A stretch of 64,000 nt of DNA from Plantibacter sp. PA-3-X8 (GTDB lineage Bacteria; Actinomycetota; Actinomycetes; Actinomycetales; Microbacteriaceae), in the NCBI RefSeq assembly GCF_003856975.1, contig NZ_CP033107.1, positions 1,860,001 to 1,924,000 on the forward strand. The letters are read 5' to 3'. Under the pieces are notes generated by a model. The model was not told the origin of the DNA. It did not search any database and saw only the letters and a program-made list of their open reading frames with translations. Position 1 is the first letter of the stretch, and each line of letters begins with the position of its first letter. The position numbers and the translations under genes were made by a program. This document shows, piece by piece, positions 42,936 to 51,926 of the stretch.

Positions 42936-44422
42936 CCGACACGCAGCAGCAGGCACCCGAGCAGACGGCGGGCCTCGCGCCGGCCACCACGGAGGCACCC
43001 GCCAGGTCCATGCCGCGCCCGGCGAACCCGGACCCGAAGCTGCCCCGCCTGGCCGAGGTGCCGGCGTTCCGCGAGTTCCTCGGCACCGGCTGGGGCACCC
43101 CCGACCGCACGCCGCCGGTCGAGCCCGGGATCGCCGCGGCCGCAGCCGAGCACCGTCGTCGGCTGAGCGAGGCCTTCGTCGGGCGGACACTCGTCGTCGC
43201 CGCCGGACGCGCGCCCGTCCGTGCCAACGACTCGAACTACGACTTCCGCCCCGACAGCGACTTCTTCTGGCTCACCGGCTGCTCCGCCGAGGACGCGGTC
43301 CTCGTGCTGCGTCCGAGCGGCGCCGTTCACGACGCGACGTTGTACATCCCGGCACCGGCGCACCCGGGCGAGACCGGGTTCTTCGCCGACGCCAACCACG
43401 GTGAGCTCTGGGTCGGCTCCGCGCCGGGGCCGGCCGACTGGTCGGCGGTCCTCGACCTCCGCGTCGAGGTGCTCGCCGCGCTGCCCGACGCGCTCCGAGG
43501 CGTCGACCGACCGCTCCTCGCGGGGACGCTGACCTCGCAGCATCGCGCGCTCGAGCCGCTGACGGTCGCGCCGGAACTCGGCCGTGTGCTCTCGGAACTG
43601 CGCATGATCAAGGACGAGTGGGAGATCGCGGAGCTGCGGCGAGCGGTCGACGCGACCGTCGGCGGGTTCTCCGCCGTGATCCGGGAGCTGCCGACGGCCG
43701 TCGCCGGCGGGGGTGAGCGCTGGCTGCAGGGGACCTTCGACCGGCACGCCCGCACCACGGGGAACGGCCCCGGCTACTCGACCATCGTCGGCAGCGGCGC
43801 GCACGCACCCACGCTCCACTGGGTGCGCTGCGACGGTCCGGTCCGCCCCGAGGACGCGATCCTGCTCGACATGGGCGTGGAGACGCGTGCGTTCTACACG
43901 GCGGACGTCACCCGCACCTTCCCCGTCTCGGGCACCTTCAGCCCGGAGCAGCGGCGCGTCCACGACCTCGTCGAGGCGTCCCACCGCGCCGGGATGGCCG
44001 CCGTCCGTCCGGGCCGCGACTTCACCGACTTCCACCACGCCGCCATGGAGGTCATCGCGCAGGGACTCCACGACTGGGACCTCCTGCCGGTGTCCGTCGA
44101 CGAGGCGCTGAGCCCGGTCGGGCAACAGCACCGGCGGTACCTCGTGTGCGGCATCGGTCACCACCTCGGCCTCGATGTCCACGACTGCGCGAAGTCCTCC
44201 TACGAGGCCTACCAGGGCGGCTCGATGGCGCCCGGCATGGTGCTCACGGTCGAGCCGGGGCTGTACTTCCACGCCTTCGACGAGACGGTTCCACCGGAAC
44301 TGCGCGGCATCGGCGTCCGGCTCGAGGACGACCTGCTCGTGACGGCCGACGGCACCGAGGTGCTGTCGGATGCGCTGCCCATCGACGCGTCGGGCATCGA
44401 AGCGTGGATGCGCGCCCAGTAA
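42932..44422 (+). CDS. Xaa-Pro aminopeptidase-like (M24B)
   Basis: This 496-residue protein has the aminopeptidase P N-terminal domain and the pita-bread catalytic domain. The dimetal ligands are visible: LDMGVE and YTADVTRTF (two Asp), GHHLGLDVHD (His), LTVEPGLYF (Glu) and GVRLEDDLLV (Glu). It should remove an N-terminal residue before proline or hydroxyproline. The N-terminal 30 residues are an unstructured Pro/Ala extension. With the S33 enzyme it gives a pair able to strip proline-rich peptides from the N-terminus. It overlaps the S33 gene by 4 nt and is the last gene before the regulator. Confidence 0.9.
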   Translation: MTDTQQQAPEQTAGLAPATTEAPARSMPRPANPDPKLPRLAEVPAFREFLGTGWGTPDRTPPVEPGIAAAAAEHRRRLSEAFVGRTLVVAAGRAPVRANDSNYDFRPDSDFFWLTGCSAEDAVLVLRPSGAVHDATLYIPAPAHPGETGFFADANHGELWVGSAPGPADWSAVLDLRVEVLAALPDALRGVDRPLLAGTLTSQHRALEPLTVAPELGRVLSELRMIKDEWEIAELRRAVDATVGGFSAVIRELPTAVAGGGERWLQGTFDRHARTTGNGPGYSTIVGSGAHAPTLHWVRCDGPVRPEDAILLDMGVETRAFYTADVTRTFPVSGTFSPEQRRVHDLVEASHRAGMAAVRPGRDFTDFHHAAMEVIAQGLHDWDLLPVSVDEALSPVGQQHRRYLVCGIGHHLGLDVHDCAKSSYEAYQGGSMAPGMVLTVEPGLYFHAFDETVPPELRGIGVRLEDDLLVTADGTEVLSDALPIDASGIEAWMRAQ

Positions 44423-44463
44423 CCTGAGCGGACCGTGGTGGGAGATGAAGGATGGGAGTCGCG

Positions 44464-45141
44464 ATGAGCATGTCGGCGATCCGACCGGCCGAGGAACGGC
44501 TGAGCCTGCGGGCGCAGGTGGAGCGGGCGGTGTCCGCGGCGATCATCTCGGGCGAGCTCGCGCCGGGGACGATGATCTCGGTACCGACGCTGGCGGTGCA
44601 GTTCAACGTCTCGGCGACGCCCGTCCGCGAAGCGATGCTCGACCTCGAGAAGCGCGACTTCGTGGAGGCGGTCCGGAACAAGGGGTTCCGCGTCACGGTC
44701 GTCAGCGAGGCCTCGCTCCGCAACACGGCGCAGATCCGCCAGCTCCTCGAGCCGCCCGCGATGGCGGACCTGGCGGAGGTCTTCGATCACGGGTCGCTGC
44801 CCGAGCTCCGGCAGCAGGCTGACGACATCGTGGCCGGTGCCCGCGACGGCGACCTGACCCGGTACCTCGAAGCCGACCAGGCGTTCCACCTCGCGCTCAC
44901 CGCGAAACTCGGCAACCCGCTGCTCGTCGAGCTCGTCGCGGACCTCCGCGGACGTACCCGGCTCGTCGGACTGGCCGCCATGCTCGATTCGCAGCAGCTC
45001 GACCGCTCGGCCGTGGAGCACCACGAACTCCTCGACGCCCTCGAGCGGGGTGACGGGGTCGCCGCTCGCGAGCTCATGCACCGACACATCGGGCACACCA
45101 CCGGCTGGTGGGCCGGCAAGCCCGAGTCCGACGCCGAGTAG
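44464..45141 (+). CDS. GntR-family transcriptional regulator (FCD domain)
   Basis: This 225-residue protein has an N-terminal winged helix (about residues 15-75, with SVPTLAVQFNVSATPVREAMLDLEKRD-type helix-turn-helix) and a C-terminal all-helical FCD ligand domain with metal-binding Asp/His candidates (DQAFHLAL, a later VEHHELLDAL and MHRHIG). FadR-subfamily members usually sense a carboxylate. It lies between the peptide-import half and the hydroxyproline half of the island. The most likely operators contain TGTGTCAC at 34038-34090 and 45199-45226, which it would repress until its ligand appears. ATG 44464 (GGGAG 5 nt upstream) is chosen over 44452. Confidence 0.85.
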   Translation: MSMSAIRPAEERLSLRAQVERAVSAAIISGELAPGTMISVPTLAVQFNVSATPVREAMLDLEKRDFVEAVRNKGFRVTVVSEASLRNTAQIRQLLEPPAMADLAEVFDHGSLPELRQQADDIVAGARDGDLTRYLEADQAFHLALTAKLGNPLLVELVADLRGRTRLVGLAAMLDSQQLDRSAVEHHELLDALERGDGVAARELMHRHIGHTTGWWAGKPESDAE

Positions 45142-45198
45142 CCCCTGGCGTGCGTGCGCGGACCTCGACCAGGATCCGCGATCATGCACGCTTGCCTG

Positions 45199-45226
45199 TT
45201 CAGTGAATGTGTGACACATTACTGAA
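45199..45226. promoter_or_regulatory. palindromic operator before the hydroxyproline operon
   Basis: The arms AATGTGT and ACACATT are exact around a central G, extended by TTCAGT on the left and ACTGAA on the right (one extra G on the left). Read on the minus strand it contains AGTAATGTGTCAC, identical to the core overlapping the promoter at 34038. Weak promoter-like hexamers (TTGCCT 45192-45197 and CACATT 45215-45220) fall in the same place, so binding would block initiation. Confidence 0.7.
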
Positions 45227-45259
45227 AGCCCTTCCCCGCATCGACCGAGAGGACCGCAC

Positions 45260-46456
45260 GTGACCCGCATCGTCATCGTCGGCGCCGGCATCGTCGGTGC
45301 GGCCTGCGCGCGGATCCTCGCCCGACGCGGTGCCGAGGTCGTCGTGCTCGACCGTTCGGCGGCCGCCGGCGGCACGAGCGGCTCGGGGGAGGGGAACCTC
45401 CTCGTCTCCGACAAGGGGCCCGGCCCCGAACTCGACCTCGCGCGGTACGCTTCACGCCTCTGGCCCGTCGTCACCGCCGAACTCAGCGCCGAACTGGGAC
45501 CGACCTTCCCGAGCATCGAGTTCGAGCGCAAGGGCGGCATCGTGGTCGCCACCACCGAGGCCGGCGCGCAGCCCCTGCTCGACTTCGCCGCCGCCCAGCG
45601 CGCCGCCGGTGTCGACGCCAGACCCCTCACCGAGGACGAGCTGCTCGCGGCGGAGCCGTCGATCACCCGCTCGTCCACGGCGGCCGTCCATTATCCCGAG
45701 GACGCACAGGTGCAGCCCGTCATCGCCACGGAGGCCCTGCTCGCCTCGGCCCGACAGGCGGGCGCGGTCGTGCGCACCGGCGTCACCGTGACGGGCGGCG
45801 TCCGGAGCGCGACCGGACGCCTCACGGGTGTCCGGACATCCGTCGGCGACGTCTCGGGCGACGCGGTCCTCGTCTGCGCCGGACCGTGGTCGGCCGAGCT
45901 CGGCGACCTGCTCGGGGCGCCCGTCCCGGTCCGTCCCCGTCGCGGCATGGTGCTCGTCACCACCCGCATGCCGCACCGCGTGCACCACAAGGTCTACGAC
46001 GGCGACTACTTCGGGGCCACGCAGTCGAGCGACGCCTCGCTCCAGACCTCGAGCGTCGTCGAGTCCACCGCCGCGGGCACGGTCCTCATCGGCTCGAGCC
46101 GGCAGCAGATCGGGTTCGACGCGCGCCTCGACGTCGACGTGCTCCGCGAGGTCGCGGCGAAGTCGCTGCGCCTCTTCCCGTTCCTCCGCGACGCCTCGGT
46201 CATGCGCAGCTACGGCGGCTTCCGGCCGTACATGCCCGACCACCTCCCGGTCATCGGCCCCGACCACCGGGTCGACGGCCTGTGGCACGCGACCGGGCAC
46301 GAGGGTGCCGGCATCGGGCTCGCCCTGGCGACGGCCGAGCTCATCGCCGCCCGGATGCTCGGCGGATCGGCCGCCCTCGACGACACCCCCTTCCAACTCG
46401 ACCGTCCTGGCCTCGCTCCCCATCTGGGCACTGACCGACCGGCGGAGGTGGCCTGA
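45260..46456 (+). CDS. FAD-dependent D-amino-acid dehydrogenase subunit (hydroxy-D-proline dehydrogenase, DAO-like)
   Basis: This 398-residue DAO-fold flavoprotein has the FAD-binding VGAGIVGA (7-14), a GGTSGSGEGNLLVSDKGPG loop and the C-terminal RPYMPDHLPVIGP...WHATGHEGAGIGLA motif typical of the glycine/sarcosine/hydroxyproline oxidase family. With the two following genes it matches the multi-part cis-4-hydroxy-D-proline dehydrogenase (LhpB/E/F, related to HcnABC). The reaction expected is oxidation to pyrroline-4-hydroxy-2-carboxylate. Its last codon overlaps the next ATG by 1 nt. Confidence 0.83.
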   Translation: MTRIVIVGAGIVGAACARILARRGAEVVVLDRSAAAGGTSGSGEGNLLVSDKGPGPELDLARYASRLWPVVTAELSAELGPTFPSIEFERKGGIVVATTEAGAQPLLDFAAAQRAAGVDARPLTEDELLAAEPSITRSSTAAVHYPEDAQVQPVIATEALLASARQAGAVVRTGVTVTGGVRSATGRLTGVRTSVGDVSGDAVLVCAGPWSAELGDLLGAPVPVRPRRGMVLVTTRMPHRVHHKVYDGDYFGATQSSDASLQTSSVVESTAAGTVLIGSSRQQIGFDARLDVDVLREVAAKSLRLFPFLRDASVMRSYGGFRPYMPDHLPVIGPDHRVDGLWHATGHEGAGIGLALATAELIAARMLGGSAALDDTPFQLDRPGLAPHLGTDRPAEVA

Positions 46457-46806
46457 TGGCGTCACGACGACTGCCCGCGACGAGCGACCGGATCGGTCCC
46501 GGCCCGGAGGACGCGCTGCGGATCGACCTCGACGGGACGCCCGTCGACGGCATCCGCGGCCAGACGATCGCCGGCGTCCTGCTCGGATCCGGCGTGCTCG
46601 CCTGGCGTCGGACCAGCGGCTCGGGCAAGCCACGCGGCGTCTTCTGCGGCATCGGGGTCTGCTTCGACTGCATCGTCACGGTGAACGGCCAGCGGGACGT
46701 CCGTGCCTGCCAGCGTCGCGCCGCGGACGGCGACCGCATCGAGACACAGCACGACGCCCTCCCGGAACCCACGACGGAGAACGACCCGTTCGGGGACCGG
46801 ACATGA
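46456..46806 (+). CDS. [2Fe-2S] small subunit of the hydroxyproline dehydrogenase
   Basis: This 116-residue protein is a short ferredoxin-like unit. Cys64, Cys69, Cys72 and Cys85 (CGIGVCFDC...VRAC) form the plant-type 2Fe-2S cluster motif Cx4Cx2Cx12C. It resembles HcnA/SoxA-like small subunits. It probably passes electrons from the flavin subunits. The genes before and after overlap by 1 and 4 nt, a sign that the three subunits are made together. Confidence 0.85.
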   Translation: MASRRLPATSDRIGPGPEDALRIDLDGTPVDGIRGQTIAGVLLGSGVLAWRRTSGSGKPRGVFCGIGVCFDCIVTVNGQRDVRACQRRAADGDRIETQHDALPEPTTENDPFGDRT

Positions 46807-48323
46807 GCGCCCGGCAGCGTGAGGTCGTCGTCGTCGGCGCAGGGCCAGCCGGCCTCCAGGCCGCGCTCGCCGCCCGGGCGCTCGGCGCCGCCGTCACGCT
46901 GCTCGACGCCTCGGACGAGCTCGGCGGTCAGTACTGGCGGCACCTGCCGGCCAGCCGGCCGTCGGAAGCAGAGGCCTCGCTGCACCACGGGTTCGAGCGC
47001 TTCGTCTCCATGCGCGCGGCGCTCGACGCCGACGACGCCTGCACGGTGATCACCGAGGCGCAGGTGTGGGCGATCGACGTCGACCGCGGCGCCGCCGCCG
47101 ACCACGGGTCCGACGACACCTCCGGGGCGACCGGCCTGCGCCTGCACGTCCTCGTCGGACCGCCGGACGGCACCGACCGCACGCCCCTCACCCTCCGGCC
47201 GGACGCGCTCGTCCTCGCGACCGGCGCGCACGACCGCACGCTGCCGTTCCCCGGCTGGGACCTCCCCGGCGTCTTCTCGGCCGGTGCCGCCCAGGCCCTC
47301 GCGAAGGGCGAGCGGGTCGCCGTCGGTCAGCGGGTGGTCGTGGCCGGTGCCGGACCGTTCCTGCTGCCGGTGGCCGCGTCCCTGACCGCGACCGGATCAC
47401 GCGTGCTCGGGGTCTACGAGGCCACGACCGTCGGCGGCCTCGCGAGGGGCTGGCTCCCCAAGCCCTGGCAGCTGCTCGGCGTGACCGGGAAGGCCGGTGA
47501 ACTGCTCGGCTACGTCGGTGGACACCTCCGCCACCGGATCCCGTACCGCGTCGGTCACGCGGTGGTCGCCGCGCACGGCGCCGACCGGGTCGAGCGCGTG
47601 ACCATCGCCGCCGTCGACGCCGACTGGTCGCCGATCCCCGGCACCGAGCGCACGGTCGAAGCGGACGCCGTGTGCGTCAGTCACGGGTTCACCCCGCGGC
47701 TCGAACTGCCCGTCGCGGTCGGCTGCGCGCTCACCGAAGCCCGGTTCGTCCAGGTCGACGCCGAGCAGCGCACGAGCGTCCCGACCGTCTTCGCGGCGGG
47801 GGAGATCACCGGGATCGGGGGTGTCGACGCCGCGCTCGCCGAGGGCGCGATCGCGGGACACGCTGCGGCCGGCGGCCTCCCCGGTGCCTCCGGGATCCGT
47901 GCCGCCGTGAGCCGACGCGACACGTTCCTCGCCTTCGCCGACCGGCTCGAACGTGCCCACGGCATCCGTGCCGGCTGGAGCGACTGGCTCGACGACGACA
48001 CCACCATCTGCCGCTGCGAGGAGGTCGACTACGGCTCCCTGCGAGCGACGGCGACCGCCACCTGCGCGACCGGCCTGCGCTCGCTCAAACTCAGCACGCG
48101 TGCCGGGCTCGGGATCTGCCAGGGCCGCATGTGCGGTCGCACCGTCGAGGAGCTCCTCCACCGCGTCGCCTCCGAATCCGGCGGCAGCGGCCTCATCGAC
48201 GGCGTCTCGAGCGACCGCCGGCCCATCGCCTCCCCGCTGCGCATCGGCGAACTCGCCGCGCAGGCACCGGGACACCCTCCCCACGAACCGCCGTCGACCC
48301 CGACGGCCGAACACCCAGGATGA
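46803..48323 (+). CDS. FAD/NAD(P)-binding large subunit of the hydroxyproline dehydrogenase, with BFD-like [2Fe-2S] domain
   Basis: This 506-residue protein has an N-terminal dinucleotide-binding motif (VVVGAGPAGLQAALAA), a second one (VVVAGAGPFLLPVAA) and a C-terminal domain with CRCEEV at about 403-408 and GICQGRMCG at about 438-446, a Cys-x-Cys...Cys-x4-Cys cluster motif of BFD type. This is the arrangement of HcnB and LhpF-like subunits. It should accept electrons from the DAO-like subunit and pass them to a quinone or another carrier. ATG 46803 overlaps the small-subunit stop by 4 nt. Confidence 0.83.
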   Translation: MSARQREVVVVGAGPAGLQAALAARALGAAVTLLDASDELGGQYWRHLPASRPSEAEASLHHGFERFVSMRAALDADDACTVITEAQVWAIDVDRGAAADHGSDDTSGATGLRLHVLVGPPDGTDRTPLTLRPDALVLATGAHDRTLPFPGWDLPGVFSAGAAQALAKGERVAVGQRVVVAGAGPFLLPVAASLTATGSRVLGVYEATTVGGLARGWLPKPWQLLGVTGKAGELLGYVGGHLRHRIPYRVGHAVVAAHGADRVERVTIAAVDADWSPIPGTERTVEADAVCVSHGFTPRLELPVAVGCALTEARFVQVDAEQRTSVPTVFAAGEITGIGGVDAALAEGAIAGHAAAGGLPGASGIRAAVSRRDTFLAFADRLERAHGIRAGWSDWLDDDTTICRCEEVDYGSLRATATATCATGLRSLKLSTRAGLGICQGRMCGRTVEELLHRVASESGGSGLIDGVSSDRRPIASPLRIGELAAQAPGHPPHEPPSTPTAEHPG

Positions 48324-48364
48324 CCGACCGGTCTCCGCACCACTCCCTCGGAAAGGAACCACCC

Positions 48365-49279
48365 ATGGCCAAACAGTTCGACCTCGGCGGCGTCATCGTC
48401 GCGACCACCCTCGCGTTCAAGGAGGACGCCTCGGCGCCCGCAGGCCTCGCCGTCGACTACGACCGCTTCGCCGAGCACTGCAACTGGCTCATCGAGAACG
48501 GTTGCCGCGGCGTCGGCCCGAACGGCTCGCTCGGTGAGTACTCGTCGCTGACGGACGCCGAGCGTCGCAAGGTCATCCAGGTCGCGGTCGACACGGTCGG
48601 CGACCGCGGCCTCGTCGTCGCCGGGGTACACGGGGTCGGCTGGCACCAGGCCCAGCAGTGGGCCGAGTACGCGAAGGAGGACGGCGCGGACGGCGTCCTG
48701 CTCCTGCCGCCCACCATCTACCGGGCGAACGACGACGAGGTCATCGAGCACTACAGCCGCGTGGACGAGGTCGGCCTGCCGATCATGGCCTACAACAATC
48801 CCATCGACACGAAGGTCGACCTCACGCCCGACCTGCTCGTCGAGCTCGCCAAGCTCGAGCACGTCGTCGCCGTGAAGGAGTTCTCGGCCGACATCCGTCG
48901 TGTGCTCGAGATCCAGGACAAGACCGACCTCGACGTCATCGCGGGGGCGGACGACCTCCTCTTCGAGTCCCTCGTCGCCGGCGCGGTCGGCTGGTTCGCC
49001 GGCTACCCGAACGCCTTCCCGCGCGAGGCCGTCGAGCTGTACACGCTCGTCACCTCCGGTCGCGTCGACGAGGCCCGCACCCTCTACCGCGAGCTCGTGC
49101 CCGTCTTCGGGTGGGACTCGAAGACGGAGTTCGTCCAGGCCATCAAGCTGTCGATCGACATCGCCGGCGAGAGCTACGGTGGTCCGACGCGTCCGCCGCG
49201 CGGTCCGCTGAACGCGCTCCAGACGGAGCAGGTCACGACGCAGACGCGTCGCGCGCTCGACTACCTCGCGGCACGCTGA
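48365..49279 (+). CDS. DapA-family 1-pyrroline-4-hydroxy-2-carboxylate deaminase
   Basis: This 304-residue TIM-barrel protein of the DHDPS/NAL family has the Schiff-base Lys171 (VVAVKEFSAD) and Tyr143 (MAYNNP). Among DapA homologues, the one next to hydroxyproline epimerase and dehydrogenase genes is known to deaminate 1-pyrroline-4-hydroxy-2-carboxylate to 2-oxoglutarate semialdehyde (LhpC). That assignment rests on context as well as on family. GGAAAGG lies 8-9 nt before the ATG. It sits 41 nt after the dehydrogenase. Confidence 0.8.
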   Translation: MAKQFDLGGVIVATTLAFKEDASAPAGLAVDYDRFAEHCNWLIENGCRGVGPNGSLGEYSSLTDAERRKVIQVAVDTVGDRGLVVAGVHGVGWHQAQQWAEYAKEDGADGVLLLPPTIYRANDDEVIEHYSRVDEVGLPIMAYNNPIDTKVDLTPDLLVELAKLEHVVAVKEFSADIRRVLEIQDKTDLDVIAGADDLLFESLVAGAVGWFAGYPNAFPREAVELYTLVTSGRVDEARTLYRELVPVFGWDSKTEFVQAIKLSIDIAGESYGGPTRPPRGPLNALQTEQVTTQTRRALDYLAAR

Positions 49280-49334
49280 GCCCGACGGCCGACGCGACAC
49301 CCCGACCACGACCACCAGTCCTGAGAGGCACACC

Positions 49335-50336
49335 ATGAAGTCCTCCCGCATGATCAGTGCGGTCGACTCGCACACCGAGGGCATGCCGACCCGCGTCGTC
49401 ACCGGCGGGGTCGGCGTGATCCCCGGCGCGACCATGAACGAGAAGCGCCTGCACTTCATGGAGCACCTCGACGACCTGCGGCTCTTCCTCATGAACGAGC
49501 CTCGCGGTCACGCGGCGATGAGCGGGGCGATCCTGCAGCCGTCCACGCGCGCGGACTGCGACTGGGGCGTCGTGTACATCGAGGTGTCCGGCTGCCTGCC
49601 GATGTGCGGGCACGGCACCATCGGGGTCGCGACGGTCCTCGTGGAGACCGGCATGGTGGAGGTGGTCGAGCCGGTCACGACGATCCGGCTCGACACCCCC
49701 GCCGGACTCGTGATCGCCCGGGTCGACGTCAGCGACGGGCACGCCGACCGCGTGACCATCGAGAACGTCCCGAGCTACGTCGACCGCCTCGACGCCACGA
49801 TCGAGGTGCCCGGCCTCGGCACCGTGCCCTACAGCCTCGCGTTCGGCGGCAACTTCTACGCGATGGTCGACCTCGACGACGTCGGCCTGCCCTTCGACCG
49901 CGACCGCCAGCAGGACATCCTCGACGCGGGCCTGCGGATCATGGCGGCGATCAACGAGCAGGCGCCGCCCGTGCACCCCGAGATCGCCGGGCTCGACCAC
50001 TGCCACCACGTCGAGTTCATCGCGCCGGGATCCGACGCCGTGCTGTCCCGGCATGCCATGGCCATCTTCCCGGGGTGGTTCGACCGCTCGCCATGTGGCA
50101 CCGGCACCTCGGCGCGCATGGCCGAGCTCTGGGCCCGCGGTGAGCTGCCGCTCGACCAGGACTTCGTCAACGAGTCCTTCATCGGCAGCCGGTTCACCGG
50201 CCGGCTGATCGCCGAGACGACGGTGGCGGGCCGGCCGGCCGTCATCCCGACCATCTCCGGTCGGGCCTGGGTCACCGGCATCGGCTCCTACCTCCTCGAC
50301 CCCGCCGATCCGTTCCCGACCGGCTTCCAGTTCTGA
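49335..50336 (+). CDS. 4-hydroxyproline 2-epimerase (proline racemase family)
   Basis: This 333-residue protein carries both catalytic cysteines of the family, Cys91 (PMCGHGTIG) and Cys254 (SPCGTGTSAR), and the conserved DSHTEGMPTRVV start. Cofactor-free two-base epimerisation converts trans-4-hydroxy-L-proline to cis-4-hydroxy-D-proline, the substrate of the upstream dehydrogenase. A true proline racemase or trans-3-hydroxyproline dehydratase cannot be fully excluded, but the second Cys argues against the dehydratase and the operon argues for the epimerase. Confidence 0.85.
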   Translation: MKSSRMISAVDSHTEGMPTRVVTGGVGVIPGATMNEKRLHFMEHLDDLRLFLMNEPRGHAAMSGAILQPSTRADCDWGVVYIEVSGCLPMCGHGTIGVATVLVETGMVEVVEPVTTIRLDTPAGLVIARVDVSDGHADRVTIENVPSYVDRLDATIEVPGLGTVPYSLAFGGNFYAMVDLDDVGLPFDRDRQQDILDAGLRIMAAINEQAPPVHPEIAGLDHCHHVEFIAPGSDAVLSRHAMAIFPGWFDRSPCGTGTSARMAELWARGELPLDQDFVNESFIGSRFTGRLIAETTVAGRPAVIPTISGRAWVTGIGSYLLDPADPFPTGFQF

Positions 50337-50362
50337 ACCGCACCACGATCCCGGAGGATCAC

Positions 50363-51892
50363 ATGACGACCACGCCAGCCCCCGACGCCACCATCGCTGA
50401 GACCACCCCCGAGCAGCTCGAGGAGGTCCTCCGGGGAGCCGCCGCGGCTGCACCTGCGTGGGCCGCGACGCCGGCGGACGCCCGTGCGCGAGCGCTCGTC
50501 GCCGTCGCCGACGCCCTGCAGGCCCACGCGGACGAGCTCGTCCCGGTCGGCATGGTCGAGACGGGGCTTGCCGAGGCACGGCTCCGAGGCGAGCTCCGTC
50601 GCACCGCCGTGCAACTGCGGCTCTTCGCGGAGACGATCGTCGACGGGTCCTACCTCGACGTCCGGATCGACGAGGCCGACCCGGACTTCGCACTCGGCGC
50701 ACGCCCGGAACTCCGCCGCGTCCTCGTGCCGCTCGGCCCGGTCGTGAACTTCGCGGCGAGCAACTTCCCGTTCGCCTTCTCCGTCGCCGGTGGCGACACC
50801 GCGTCGATCCTCGCGGCCGGATGCCCGGTGATCCTCAAAGTGCACGACGGGCACCCGCGGCTCTCGCTCGCGACGGCGGCCGTCGTCGAGGCCGCGCTCC
50901 GGGCGTCCGGGGCTCCTGACGGCGTGTTCCAGACGATCATCGGCCAGGAAGCCGGCGTCGTCGCGCTGCAGGACGAGCGCGTCCGGGCCGGTTCCTTCAC
51001 GGGCTCCCTCCGGGCCGGCCGGATCCTCGCGGACCTCGCGGCGGCGCGCCCCGTCCCGATCCCGTTCTTCGGCGAGCTCGGCAGCGTCAACCCCGTGTTC
51101 GTGACGCAGACCGCCCTCGACGAGTCCGCGACGGCCATCGCGACGGGATTCGTCACGAGTGTCGCGGGCTCGGCGGGTCAGCTGTGCACGAAGCCCGGCT
51201 TCGTCTACCTGCCGGACGGCGCGGGGCTCGACGAGTCGATCCGCGAGGCTGCTGCCGCGGTTCCCGAGCACCGACTCCTGAACGACCGCATCACGGCCGG
51301 GTACGAGGCGAGGCGAGACGCCATCCTCGGCACCGACGGCGTGCGGGTCATCGCCGAGGGTTCGCTCCGGGTCGACGAGGACGGCGACGGCTGGGCGACC
51401 CCCACGATCGTCGCGGTCTCACTCGACGCGCTGCGGGCCGGTCGGGACGCCCTGCTCGACGAGGCCTTCGGTCCGTTGTCGATCCTCGTCGAGGTCCCGG
51501 CCGGTACGGCGTTCGCGCCGCTCGTGCCGGAGTTCTGCGAGGGCAACCTGACGGCCACCCTGCACGCCGGTGCCGACGAGACGAGCGACGACCTCGTGGA
51601 ACTCGTCCAGCAGCTCTCGGCGCACGCCGGCCGGGTGCTGTTCGGCGGTTGGCCCACCGGCGTCGCGGTCACGCCCGCCATGCAGCACGGCGGACCGTGG
51701 CCGGCGACGACGAACGACTCGAGCACCTCGGTGGGGACGGCTGCGATCACCCGTTTCCTGCGGCCGGTCGCGTTCCAGAACATGCCGGACCGGTTCCTGC
51801 CGGAGGTGCTGCGGTCGTCGGCCACCGGTGTCCCACGCACGGTCGCGCCCGCGGGCGAGTCGACGCACTGGGGCGAGGCGGCTCAGCGCTGA
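50363..51892 (+). CDS. 2-oxoglutarate semialdehyde dehydrogenase (NADP-type aldehyde dehydrogenase)
   Basis: This 509-residue aldehyde dehydrogenase has Glu238 (FFGELGSVNPVF) and the nucleophile Cys275 (GQLCTKPG), and the overall pattern of LhpG/AraE-like 2-oxoglutarate semialdehyde dehydrogenases (for example NFAASNFPFAFSVAGGDTASILAAG). It should oxidise the semialdehyde to 2-oxoglutarate, the last step of hydroxyproline breakdown before the TCA cycle. It is the last gene of the island; the next gene is on the minus strand. It lies 27 nt after the epimerase gene. Confidence 0.87.
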   Translation: MTTTPAPDATIAETTPEQLEEVLRGAAAAAPAWAATPADARARALVAVADALQAHADELVPVGMVETGLAEARLRGELRRTAVQLRLFAETIVDGSYLDVRIDEADPDFALGARPELRRVLVPLGPVVNFAASNFPFAFSVAGGDTASILAAGCPVILKVHDGHPRLSLATAAVVEAALRASGAPDGVFQTIIGQEAGVVALQDERVRAGSFTGSLRAGRILADLAAARPVPIPFFGELGSVNPVFVTQTALDESATAIATGFVTSVAGSAGQLCTKPGFVYLPDGAGLDESIREAAAAVPEHRLLNDRITAGYEARRDAILGTDGVRVIAEGSLRVDEDGDGWATPTIVAVSLDALRAGRDALLDEAFGPLSILVEVPAGTAFAPLVPEFCEGNLTATLHAGADETSDDLVELVQQLSAHAGRVLFGGWPTGVAVTPAMQHGGPWPATTNDSSTSVGTAAITRFLRPVAFQNMPDRFLPEVLRSSATGVPRTVAPAGESTHWGEAAQR

Positions 51893-51926
51893 CGGCCGGC
51901 CGGCCGGGCCTCCGGACGGCGAGGCG

